From Candidatus Magasanikiibacteriota bacterium (GTDB lineage: Bacteria > Patescibacteriota > Patescibacteriia > Magasanikbacterales > 2-02-FULL-50-9b), in assembly GCA_026396555.1 (NCBI GenBank), contig JAPLWO010000066.1:1-31523 (forward strand): DNA of 31,523 bases, written 5' to 3'. Positions within the stretch are counted from its first letter, which is position 1. Each line of letters opens with the position of its first letter. Shown here in pieces: positions 1-5,956 of this stretch. The translations under genes were made by a program, and so were the position numbers. The notes under the pieces were generated by a model, which did not search any database, had not been told where the DNA came from, and was given only the letters and a program-made list of their open reading frames with translations.

Positions 1-138
1 GACGAGGAAATTTTATATTTCTTTTTACAAACACTCGGCGAACAAATTTATTATAAAGCCGTGACTGAGGCCAAAGAAACGATCCGACAGAATTTCGAAA
101 ATCTTGATGTTGATTTAGAATTGTTGCTTGGAAAATAG
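1..138 (+). CDS. C-terminal fragment of an unrecognised protein
   Basis: The first 45 codons of the window read open from base 1 to a TAG stop at 136-138, so this is the 3' end of a gene that begins outside the window. The visible tail is charged and probably helical, with the residues YYKAVTEAKETIRQNF followed by a run of leucines and ending LLLGK. No motif is recognisable and no function can be given. It lies just upstream of a cluster of DnaA-box-like sites. That would be compatible with a gene next to a replication origin, but this is only context. Confidence 0.55.
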   Translation, partial: DEEILYFFLQTLGEQIYYKAVTEAKETIRQNFENLDVDLELLLGK

Positions 139-162
139 GCCGAAACAAACTTTTTTTGATTA

Positions 163-243
163 ATCCCCGGGGATAAATTGTTCATAATTTCACTCGTGTG
201 GACAACTTTTTTCTTATCCACATTTTCGCTAATTTTATCCACT
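163..243. other. DnaA-box cluster, possible oriC or DnaA-regulated region
   Basis: The gene-free stretch 139-256 is AT-rich. It contains a perfect DnaA box TTATCCACA at 214-222, a one-mismatch copy TTATCCACT at 235-243 in the same orientation, and a one-mismatch copy in opposite orientation at 197-205 (TGTGGACAA). A 12-bp perfect palindrome ATCCCCGGGGAT lies at 163-174. Three boxes within 47 bases is far denser than in the rest of the window, where I saw one other perfect box (27486-27494). This could be part of a replication origin or a DnaA-controlled promoter. No GC-skew or dnaA/dnaN neighbourhood is visible to decide between them. Confidence 0.4.
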
Positions 244-256
244 TTTTCATCTTGTC

Positions 257-661
257 ATGGTCATTTCAGGTGATATGATCAATGTAATAAATAACGATTT
301 TTTTATGCGTAAAAAAGGAGGGGCGCAAAAAATTACACTGAAGGCAATCCTAGACGAAATCAAAGGGTTACGATCCGATGTGATAAAAATGCAAATGGAG
401 CGCGAAGAATACTTCACTGCAATACAGACTGATTTAATCACGATGAAAAAAGAGCTAAAAAATGACATCCATGGAATTCAAAAACAGTTGGACATTCTCA
501 ATACTGATTTTAAGAAATTTCGCACCGAAACAGCAGCGTTTCAGCGTGGATTTAGCGCAAAATCAGGGCGACAAGACGCGATTAATTTTAAACCATTCGG
601 TTTATTAGAGGCAAAAGAAGTTCTCACGCCACAACAATCTGGCGACCTGTTCGCTTTATAA
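257..661 (+). CDS. Coiled-coil protein, unknown function
   Basis: A short, highly charged protein of at most 134 residues. Residues about 25-95 are rich in K, E, D, I and L with heptad-like spacing, so a coiled coil is likely. The tail is less regular. No signal peptide, membrane segment or enzyme motif is visible. The start is uncertain. ATG codons at 257, 275 and 305 have no good Shine-Dalgarno sequence. The only strong one (AAAGGAGG, 315-322) lies inside the reading frame, about ten bases before an ATT codon at 333-335. The minus-strand coiled-coil gene ending at 26647 has a similar start-region layout. The stop is followed at once by the terminator of the convergent gene. Confidence 0.6.
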   Translation: MVISGDMINVINNDFFMRKKGGAQKITLKAILDEIKGLRSDVIKMQMEREEYFTAIQTDLITMKKELKNDIHGIQKQLDILNTDFKKFRTETAAFQRGFSAKSGRQDAINFKPFGLLEAKEVLTPQQSGDLFAL

Positions 662-699
662 AAAAACCGTCGTGCAAAGGAAAAATCCTCTGCACGACG
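660..699 (-). terminator. Intrinsic terminator of the 81-aa gene
   Basis: A 9-bp perfect stem (668-676 with 691-699) has a small inner GGA/TCC pairing. On the minus strand it is followed by a run of U (complement of 660-666). It closes the minus-strand gene 730-975 and abuts the stop of the convergent coiled-coil gene. Confidence 0.8.
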
Positions 700-729
700 C
701 AAACTTGAAAACTGCAGCGCTGGTAGGCG

Positions 730-975
730 CTATTCGGTCGGCGGCTGATCGCCATCGTCGTTGACAACGGCTTTCTTCGGAAACACCACTTCGACTTCAA
801 CACCCTTGGCGTCAGATTTGTAGTGCCCCAACCCCAGAAGATCGAGCGTCTGGGTTGTTGCCGTACGATTCTCGTCTCCACTAACCGGAGCAATGTCCTT
901 CGGCGGAATCAGCCCTGGTCGGTCGCTTCGTCGCCGGGTTGGCGGTGAAGCCTTGCTGTCGAGATTGTCTCCCAT
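730..975 (-). CDS. Small GC-rich hypothetical protein (81 aa)
   Basis: No family is recognised. The protein is polar, with a proline/arginine-rich N-terminal part (residues about 11-25), a short central segment LDLLGLGHY and an acidic C-terminus ending DDGDQPPTE. ATG at 975 is chosen over a GTG at 987 because GAGG lies six bases upstream of the ATG. The gene is clearly richer in G+C than tsf next door and has its own terminator. It therefore belongs with the other GC-rich, Shine-Dalgarno-bearing genes of the window (9743-11446, 18121-18627, 29664-30269). No convincing promoter is visible between it and the tsf terminator. Confidence 0.6.
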   Translation of the reverse strand: MGDNLDSKASPPTRRRSDRPGLIPPKDIAPVSGDENRTATTQTLDLLGLGHYKSDAKGVEVEVVFPKKAVVNDDGDQPPTE

Positions 976-1026
976 CGTATACCTCACAATCGCGCACGCG
1001 CGTTGCGACAGCTTAGCAGATATCTC

Positions 1027-1079
1027 AAAAAAACAAAAATCCCGTCTCCGGAACCTTGCGGCCCAAAAACGGGATTTTA
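1027..1079 (-). terminator. Terminator of rpsB-tsf
   Basis: AAAATCCCGT at 1036-1045 pairs with ACGGGATTTT at 1069-1078. On the minus strand the stem is followed by a long U-rich tract (complement of 1027-1039). It lies just past the tsf stop. Confidence 0.85.
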
Positions 1080-1092
1080 ATTTGCGTGTAAA

Positions 1093-1686
1093 TTATTCCT
1101 GGCCGAGATGGAATCGAACGAATCGCTTGATCTGGATGTTCTCACCCATTTTCGCGATGCCGCCTTTAACCAAATCTTCAATCGTCGTCTCTTCGTCCTT
1201 CACAAATCCTTGTTTCATCAAACAAATGTCTGTGAAAAATTTCGCGATCTTACCATCCAAAATCTTATTCATGATTTCTTCTGGTTTATTTGAACCCTCG
1301 AGTTCCGCTTTATAAATTTCACGTTCTTTGTCGATCAATTCTTGTGGAACCTGAGTTTCATCCAAGAACAATGGATTCATCGCCGCGATGTGCAATGCGA
1401 TGTCGTGTGCGAGCTGTGTAAAACCGTCGGTGCGTGCAACAAAATCTGTTTCACAACGAAGTTCTACCATCACACCAACTTTTTTGTTGCCGTGAATGTA
1501 CGAGTACACGATTCCTTCACCTGCGACGCGATCTGACTTTTTGCCTGCTTTCAAAATTCCTTTTTTGCGAAGTAATTCTTCTGCAGCATTCATGTCGCCA
1601 CCAACTTCTTCAAGTGCCGCTTTCACGTCAACGATTCCAGCACCTGTTTTTTCACGTAATTGTGTAATGAGCTTTGCATCGATCAT
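1093..1686 (-). CDS. tsf: Translation elongation factor Ts
   Basis: EF-Ts is the nucleotide-exchange factor that regenerates EF-Tu-GTP. The 197-residue protein starts with the UBA-like N-terminal domain (LITQLREKTGAGIVDVKAAL) and carries the diagnostic CETDFVAR motif around residues 80-87. It ends soon after the first core subdomain, so it is a short form like those of Thermus and many CPR genomes, compared with about 283 residues in E. coli. ATG at 1686 is preferred over the in-frame TTG at 1695. No Shine-Dalgarno sequence is visible. It lies 30 bases downstream of rpsB, the usual pairing, and should be co-transcribed with it up to the terminator at 1027-1079. Confidence 0.95.
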   Translation of the reverse strand: MIDAKLITQLREKTGAGIVDVKAALEEVGGDMNAAEELLRKKGILKAGKKSDRVAGEGIVYSYIHGNKKVGVMVELRCETDFVARTDGFTQLAHDIALHIAAMNPLFLDETQVPQELIDKEREIYKAELEGSNKPEEIMNKILDGKIAKFFTDICLMKQGFVKDEETTIEDLVKGGIAKMGENIQIKRFVRFHLGQE

Positions 1687-1716
1687 ACGAAACAACTAAA
1701 AATTTTATTTATGTTT

Positions 1717-2484
1717 TTATTGTTGTGCTGCAACCATTGCGCGGTCACTGTTGCGTGGCGCTGCTGCTGGTTTATTTTCCTCAACAGGAGCTGCTGCAGT
1801 ACGAGCTGCTTTACCTTCCAAAATTGCATCCGCGATGCAACGAGTGATGAGCGCGATTGAACGAACTGCATCATCGTTAGCTGGAATTGGATGCGTAACT
1901 TTTTCTGGGTTTACATTTGTGTCAGTAATTGCGATTGATGGAATGCCACGAACACCTGCTTCAGTAACTGCAGTTTTTTCGTTGCGAATATCAACGATGT
2001 AAATTGCGTCAGGCATTTTCTTCAATGTGCTCAAACCTTCGAGTACCACACGCTTTTTCTGATAATCAACTTCCATGACTGAGCGTTCTTTTTTCGTGTA
2101 CTTTTCCCATGCGCCTGCTTCGCGATCTGTGCGCATTTTGCGGTAGCGTTCGAGTAATTTTCCAAGTTCATCAAAATTGGTGATGAGTCCGCCGAGCCAA
2201 CCTTCGATGTTGTATGGCATGCCACAACGTTCAGCTTCGGTTTTGATAACCTGCTGTGCTTGGCGTTTGGTACCGAGAAATAAAATTGTTTTACCTTCTG
2301 CTGCAAGTTTTTTTGCAAACTCACATGCTTCTGCCAATTTTTCCTGTGTAACTTCGAGGTTCACGACATGGATACCCTGACGTTCACCAAAAATAAATGG
2401 CTTTGACTTAGGGTGCCAACGTTCGCTGCGGTGACCGAAATGCACGCCAGCGGCGAACATCTCTTCAAGAGATGGGATCTGCAT
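1717..2484 (-). CDS. rpsB: 30S ribosomal protein S2
   Basis: S2 sits on the back of the small subunit between head and body and helps S1 binding. The 255 residues show the family pattern: LEEMFAAGVHFGHRS near the N-terminus, then TILFLGTKRQAQ, GWLGGLITNF and the late IPSIAITDTN segment. The C-terminal 30 residues are a low-complexity alanine/proline-rich tail. Transcription should start near 2580 from the promoter at 2587-2615, which leaves a leader of about 95 bases with potential structure. Only a weak AAGG lies before the ATG. The next gene is tsf. Confidence 0.97.
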   Translation of the reverse strand: MQIPSLEEMFAAGVHFGHRSERWHPKSKPFIFGERQGIHVVNLEVTQEKLAEACEFAKKLAAEGKTILFLGTKRQAQQVIKTEAERCGMPYNIEGWLGGLITNFDELGKLLERYRKMRTDREAGAWEKYTKKERSVMEVDYQKKRVVLEGLSTLKKMPDAIYIVDIRNEKTAVTEAGVRGIPSIAITDTNVNPEKVTHPIPANDDAVRSIALITRCIADAILEGKAARTAAAPVEENKPAAAPRNSDRAMVAAQQ

Positions 2485-2580
2485 AAATAATACCTTTTTT
2501 ACGACGTCAGCCTCGCGCGCAGGGCCACGGGTTTCCCCCTGGCAGGTCTGTGGCGGTTAGCAGCCGACTGATTAATTAGT
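2485..2580 (-). promoter_or_regulatory. Structured rpsB leader, possible autoregulatory RNA
   Basis: The predicted 5' UTR of rpsB is GC-rich compared with its surroundings. On the minus strand GCCAC can pair with GTGGC around a GGG/CCC core, and CAGGG can alternatively pair with CCCTG, so the pairings compete or form a pseudoknot. S2 mRNAs in several bacterial groups carry leaders for feedback control by S2. A similar role here is an inference, because no specific S2-leader motif was recognised. Confidence 0.4.
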
Positions 2581-2586
2581 GGGGCA

Positions 2587-2615
2587 AGTGTATCAAAATC
2601 ACGGAAGTTGGTCAA
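2587..2615 (-). promoter_or_regulatory. Promoter of rpsB-tsf
   Basis: On the minus strand TTGACC (2610-2615) and TACACT (2587-2592) are separated by 17 bases. It is divergent from the plus-strand promoter at 2624-2652, and the two -35 boxes are only eight bases apart. Confidence 0.7.
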
Positions 2616-2623
2616 GTGTGGAT

Positions 2624-2652
2624 TTGACAGGTCAAAAACCGCTTGTTATGAT
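2624..2652 (+). promoter_or_regulatory. Near-consensus promoter for a candidate small RNA
   Basis: TTGACA (2624-2629) is followed after exactly 17 bases by TATGAT (2647-2652), with a TG extended -10 just before it. This is the best promoter in the window. No plus-strand coding region follows until 4860. The -35 lies inside the inverted repeat TTTGACAGGTCAAA. Confidence 0.65.
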
Positions 2653-2658
2653 TTCAAC

Positions 2659-2708
2659 ACAAAGGGCTTCGGCCTCGCCTCCGCGCAAGCGGGGGCAAAA
2701 TTGTTTTT
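2659..2708 (+). ncRNA. Candidate small structured RNA, about 50 nt
   Basis: Starting about seven bases after the promoter above, the predicted transcript has two compact hairpins. GGC-UUCG-GCC is at 2665-2674. An 8-bp stem capped by a GCAA tetraloop is at 2677-2696 (GCCTCCGC pairs with GCGGGGGC, one G-U). The sequence then reads AAAATTG and T5 at 2704-2708, which could act as a terminator. UUCG and GNRA loops are typical of stable RNAs. The 3' end just reaches the stop codon of the convergent PemK-like gene. A read-through transcript would be antisense to that toxin. Existence and function are inferred. Confidence 0.4.
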
Positions 2709-3099
2709 AATCGAATAGTACTTTTTTCAACTCAGCCTTAAGTTTTTCAAAAATAACAGCGTCAAGCGTTTCCATTTTTCTTACCAACCGTTTCGTATCA
2801 ATGAGTCGAACTTGTGAAAGTACCGCGGTAGCATCCCTCCCCTCGATTTCACCCAAATAAAAATAAAATTTCCCTTGTCTTTTTCTGCCCGTAAGCGCAA
2901 CACCAAAAAATATACTTTGGTTGAATCCGCGAACAACGACGACAGGTCGATCAAAATGTTCGCCTGTTCCGTCCTGCTCGAACCCAACATTTACACCTAG
3001 TGAGCACCACCACACTTCGCGTTCATGACAAAAAACAGTGCCACCGTTTTCATGCAGATTTTTTTTCATCAAATTCCATTCATCAAAATTTTTTGCCAT
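2707..3099 (-). CDS. PemK/MazF-like toxin-family protein
   Basis: The 130-residue protein matches the CPR subgroup of PemK/MazF-like growth inhibitors, which in characterised members are endoribonucleases. Key pieces are HEREVWWCSLGVNVGFEQDG (residues about 25-44), the following FDRPVVVVRGF strand, and VALTGRKRQGKFYF. A late segment reads LSQVRLIDTKRL. ATG at 3099 is chosen because similarity starts there. Bases upstream in the same frame, up to 3300, contain the 33-aa gene and a terminator, so they are not coding. GAGG lies only two bases before the ATG, which is tight. No antitoxin gene is visible beside it. Possibly an orphan toxin or a repurposed nuclease. Confidence 0.7.
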   Translation of the reverse strand: MAKNFDEWNLMKKNLHENGGTVFCHEREVWWCSLGVNVGFEQDGTGEHFDRPVVVVRGFNQSIFFGVALTGRKRQGKFYFYLGEIEGRDATAVLSQVRLIDTKRLVRKMETLDAVIFEKLKAELKKVLFD

Positions 3100-3169
3100 A
3101 TCCTCAAAATAACTGTTGCACTCAAAGGATATTTTGTCAACGGCTTGTCTTGTGAATATTCTGTGAATT

Positions 3170-3213
3170 AAAAAAGACCCTCGGCGCACGCGGTTGATGC
3201 GTGGCTTTGGGTC
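3170..3213 (-). terminator. Terminator of the 33-aa gene
   Basis: On the minus strand GACCC...GGGTC (3209-3213 with 3176-3180) encloses a second stem CACGC/GCGTG and is followed directly by U6. It separates the small membrane peptide gene from the PemK-like gene. Confidence 0.85.
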
Positions 3214-3236
3214 ATTCACTGAGACGAACAACAAAC

Positions 3237-3338
3237 TTAGTGTCCAAGTAAAAAAGCAAGGACACAAACAACCACGACGATGATAACAATCTGCAAACAT
3301 CCGACAGCACCTGATTCCGCATTGTAATCAACGCCCAT
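3237..3338 (-). CDS. 33-aa single-pass membrane peptide
   Basis: A very short gene with strong signals. GGAGG lies six bases before ATG 3338, a hydrophobic stretch QIVIIVVVVCVLAFLLG occupies residues 16-32, and the peptide ends with H before TAA. The first 15 residues are polar (MGVDYNAESG), so a single transmembrane helix with a short N-terminal tail is expected. It has a possible promoter (3369-3397) and a strong terminator right after the stop, so it is probably an independent unit. No family is recognised. Small hydrophobic peptides can be regulators or type I toxins, but nothing here decides that. Confidence 0.6.
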   Translation of the reverse strand: MGVDYNAESGAVGCLQIVIIVVVVCVLAFLLGH

Positions 3339-3349
3339 GAAAACCTCCA

Positions 3350-3362
3350 GACCGTTTCGGTC
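3350..3362. promoter_or_regulatory. Hairpin GACCG-TTT-CGGTC ahead of the 33-aa gene
   Basis: A perfect 5-bp stem with a 3-base loop sits a few bases upstream of the GGAGG site of the 33-aa gene, inside its predicted leader. It could modulate translation or be bound by a regulator. Confidence 0.35.
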
Positions 3363-3368
3363 AAAAAT

Positions 3369-3397
3369 ACGTTACGCCAAAATGTACAGAAGGTCAA
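3369..3397 (-). promoter_or_regulatory. Possible promoter of the 33-aa gene
   Basis: On the minus strand TTGACC (3392-3397, overlapping the prfA stop) and TAACGT (3369-3374) are 17 bases apart. The same -10 hexamer TAACGT with a 17-base spacer precedes the GC-rich gene at 29664. Confidence 0.45.
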
Positions 3398-4443
3398 CCT
3401 TCCGCCTCATCAGCTTTTTTCAAAGCCGCGATAATTTCCCCGATATTTCCATCCATGACTTTTGGCAAATTGTGCCACGATTCTTCGATGCGATGGTCGG
3501 TTACGCGATCTTGTGGAAAATTGTAGGTGCGAATTTTTTCGGACCGATCGCCGGTACCGATTTGCGATTTTCGTTTCGCCGCGCGCTCAGCCGCGACTCG
3601 CGCAACTTCCGCTTCAAACACACGCGCACGCATAATCTGCATCGCACGTTCTTTATTTTGCTGCTGCGAACGTTCGTCCTGACACGTCACCACAATCCCC
3701 GTTGGCAAATGCACCATACGAATTGCACTGTACGTCGTGTTCACCGACTGACCGCCCGCACCTTGCGACGTCGTGGTTTCAATTTTTAAATCTTTCAAAT
3801 CTAATACGATATCAACTGCTTCTGGTTCAGGCATGATTGCAACCGTCACCGCGCTCGTATGAACGCGCCCTGCTTTTTCAGTTTCCGGCACACGCTGCAC
3901 CCGATGAACGCCTGACTCAAATTGTAAATCGCCGTACACACCACGGCCCTTAATTTCAAAAACAACTTCTTTCACGCCGCCGATTCCCGTGCGGTTCATC
4001 GAAATCAAATCAACTTTCCAGCCGCGTGCGCTCGCAAACATGGTATACATGCGATACAGCTCCGCTGCGAACAACCCGGCTTCATCGCCGCCCACACCCG
4101 CGCGAATTTCAACAATAACATTTTTATTGGCAAACGGATCTGGCTCACGCAACAAATCCGCAACTTCGGATTGGAGCGCCGCAACCTGCGCCGTCAGTTC
4201 CTCCGCTTCCTCGCGCGCCATTTCAATCAATTCCGGTTCCGCAGTTCCACCCGAAACAATTGCTTCGTCTTCTTTCAACGCTTCCTCAGCGCGGCGCAAC
4301 TCCCGAATCTTCTCCGCCGCCGTTCGAAGCTCCGCATATTTTTGCGAAACTTCTTTTAAACGAAAAGCATCTCCAACGACCGATGGGTCTTGGAGAGCTT
4401 CTTCCGCCGCCTGAAATTCGCGAAGAACTTCTTCGGCTTTCAT
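3394..4443 (-). CDS. prfA: Peptide chain release factor 1
   Basis: RF1 recognises UAA and UAG and triggers peptide release. The 349 residues show the class I layout: a charged N-terminal coiled coil (about 1-100), the anticodon-mimic motif PET at 186-188 in GVHRVQRVPETEKAGR (PxT is the RF1 type, not the SPF of RF2), and the catalytic GAGGQ at 228-232 in QGAGGQSVNTT. The C-terminal KIRTYNFPQDRVTDHR is also present. The glutamine of GGQ is the residue methylated by PrmC, encoded at 5957. The gene begins six bases after rpmE and must share its promoter. It ends in TGA, so UGA is a stop in this genome. Confidence 0.97.
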   Translation of the reverse strand: MKAEEVLREFQAAEEALQDPSVVGDAFRLKEVSQKYAELRTAAEKIRELRRAEEALKEDEAIVSGGTAEPELIEMAREEAEELTAQVAALQSEVADLLREPDPFANKNVIVEIRAGVGGDEAGLFAAELYRMYTMFASARGWKVDLISMNRTGIGGVKEVVFEIKGRGVYGDLQFESGVHRVQRVPETEKAGRVHTSAVTVAIMPEPEAVDIVLDLKDLKIETTTSQGAGGQSVNTTYSAIRMVHLPTGIVVTCQDERSQQQNKERAMQIMRARVFEAEVARVAAERAAKRKSQIGTGDRSEKIRTYNFPQDRVTDHRIEESWHNLPKVMDGNIGEIIAALKKADEAEG

Positions 4444-4449
4444 ACAAAA

Positions 4450-4737
4450 TTATTTGCCTGCTGCTGTTTTGTCAGCACGAGATTGCTTACGAGCAACTTC
4501 TTTTGCAGCTTTTGTACGTACAGGTGCCTTGGTGTCCAATTTTGCAGCCTTGTCTTGAAACTTCTCAATACGGCGAGCCGTGTCAATAAAGTTCTGTTTT
4601 CCGGTGTAAAAAGGATGACATGAGCTGCACAAATCAGTACGGATCGCTGGCATTGTTGATCCGACCGTAAATGTGTTGCCGCATGTGCAGGTCACGACTG
4701 CGTCGTTTGTATATTTTGGATGTGTACCCTGTTTCAT
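4450..4737 (-). CDS. rpmE: 50S ribosomal protein L31
   Basis: L31 bridges the two subunits. The first 70 residues match the family: MKQGTHPKY, a CTCG pair (C17, C19) and a CSSC pair (C37, C40) that can bind zinc, then HPFYTGKQNF. So this is a zinc-type (C+) L31. The 95-residue length exceeds the usual about 70 because of a lysine/alanine-rich C-terminal extension (VRTKAAKEVARKQSR), probably an rRNA-binding tail. The predicted transcript starts within about three bases of the ATG, so the message is effectively leaderless. It is in an operon with prfA. Confidence 0.95.
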   Translation of the reverse strand: MKQGTHPKYTNDAVVTCTCGNTFTVGSTMPAIRTDLCSSCHPFYTGKQNFIDTARRIEKFQDKAAKLDTKAPVRTKAAKEVARKQSRADKTAAGK

Positions 4738-4746
4738 AGTGGAAAT

Positions 4747-4775
4747 AGTGTATCAGACTTTGTTTTTTTTGGCAA
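4747..4775 (-). promoter_or_regulatory. Promoter of rpmE-prfA
   Basis: On the minus strand TTGCCA (4770-4775) and TACACT (4747-4752) are 17 bases apart. The expected start is near 4740, two or three bases before the rpmE ATG, which implies a leaderless mRNA. Confidence 0.65.
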
Positions 4776-4837
4776 GACCCGCGCCCAAAACCGCTTTTTC
4801 AGCCTGGCGAGCAGTTTTATTTTGCGCGAAAAACAGC

Positions 4838-4843
4838 TATACT
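4838..4843 (+). promoter_or_regulatory. Probable -10 element of the 361-aa gene
   Basis: TATACT lies 16 bases before the ATG at 4860. No good -35 hexamer is found at 16-18 bases. The leader would be only about ten bases with no Shine-Dalgarno sequence. Confidence 0.4.
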
Positions 4844-4859
4844 GTCGCCATATTCTTCT

Positions 4860-5945
4860 ATGGATTCGCAATCAAATCCGTTTTTAAAACCGATAACGCC
4901 CGCTGCTCAAACCGACGTTGACCAAAACGCCGCACTTTTTGAGGCGGTTTTAGGTTCAGAAGAAGCGGATCGATACCGCGCACTCGTTGCGGGAGAAAAT
5001 AGACAACCGCGACAAAAAGCTGTTGACGTTGGAGCACGTGCAAAAGAAGCGCTTGCATCAAAACAAGACTTATTCGAAGCTGTAGTAAAGAGCCGCATGG
5101 AACGATTTTTTAAAGTAGATCTTCCGATCAAATTTGAAGAACAGGCAGAACATTTAATCGAACTCGGTTTTTTAGAAACAAATGAAAAAGGAGAAAAAGG
5201 TGTAACAGGAATTGATGGTAAATTTTATACACTTCCAACTCCCGAACAAGTCGTCGCGTATTTTACAGCACCAGAACACAAAGCATTTTTTGAAAGAAAA
5301 GCTGAGGAAGGATTTACTCGTCTTCTCATTACACCATTCGCGGCCACAATGGAATCTCTAGCGGAACAGGCAAGTAGAGTTCTTTTAAACTATAGGGGTG
5401 GAAAAAATCCAACTAAAATAGAACTAATAGAAAGCGACAGGGACGGTCACTTGTTTTATGAAGTAACTAAATTTGATAAAACAAATCATGGTGGTAAAAC
5501 AAAACGACAGTTATTATCAGAATCCTCGCAACCGTTCCCAGGATTTCGGATTCAATTTCTTCAGGAAGATCTCATTGTCCCTCGTGCAGGACAAGGAACT
5601 ACAATTAAAAATAGACCAGCCCTGGAAGCTGGTGAAGAAGCTAAAAAATATCTTAAGATGTTTCAAGACCCGACTTCACCCTATTACAATGAGCACGGAT
5701 TGATCCCTGAAGATTGGTTGACTCTCTTTACAACAACACTTGATAAAACAAATACGGTTATCGATGACTTCGCAGATGGCAAAACCGCCGCAACATATTT
5801 AACTGGTTGTTACGATATAAAAACGCCTTACGATGTTCCAACTGCTCAATGGAACCGTGGATATGGAGAAGCGTTCGCGGGTTTATATAGACGTCTACGG
5901 TCGCAAGATAATCCTGACTTTGGAGTCCGCACCGCTGTCAGTTAA
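4860..5945 (+). CDS. Unknown 361-aa protein upstream of prmC
   Basis: I do not recognise a family. The protein is soluble and mixed alpha/beta, with no signal peptide or membrane helix. The N-terminal 70 residues look helical and alanine-rich. Residues about 85-150 hold VDLPIKFEEQAEHLIELGFL followed by a small turn-rich segment and TPEQVVAYFTAPEHKAFFE. The C-terminal third has SPYYNEHGLIPEDWLTLF and ends with a tyrosine/arginine-rich stretch YGEAFAGLYRRLRSQ. It is transcribed from its own start, divergent from rpmE, and is followed after 11 bases by prmC, so the two probably form an operon. The ATG at 4860 is the first in frame after the -10 element. Confidence 0.75.
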   Translation: MDSQSNPFLKPITPAAQTDVDQNAALFEAVLGSEEADRYRALVAGENRQPRQKAVDVGARAKEALASKQDLFEAVVKSRMERFFKVDLPIKFEEQAEHLIELGFLETNEKGEKGVTGIDGKFYTLPTPEQVVAYFTAPEHKAFFERKAEEGFTRLLITPFAATMESLAEQASRVLLNYRGGKNPTKIELIESDRDGHLFYEVTKFDKTNHGGKTKRQLLSESSQPFPGFRIQFLQEDLIVPRAGQGTTIKNRPALEAGEEAKKYLKMFQDPTSPYYNEHGLIPEDWLTLFTTTLDKTNTVIDDFADGKTAATYLTGCYDIKTPYDVPTAQWNRGYGEAFAGLYRRLRSQDNPDFGVRTAVS

Positions 5946-5956
5946 AATTCCGATTT

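Noticed and set aside
893..1315. 140-codon plus-strand frame over the start of the 81-aa gene and the tsf terminator
   Set aside because: It crosses a terminator and the well-supported tsf gene in antisense and has no similarity or start signal.
3100..3300. N-terminal extension of the PemK-like protein
   Set aside because: The frame runs through a strong terminator and the 33-aa gene and has no family similarity; the conserved part starts at 3099.
3394..4443. Use of the UGA-as-glycine code
   Set aside because: prfA and other complete genes end in TGA at the expected length and no in-frame TGA is needed to complete any recognised protein.
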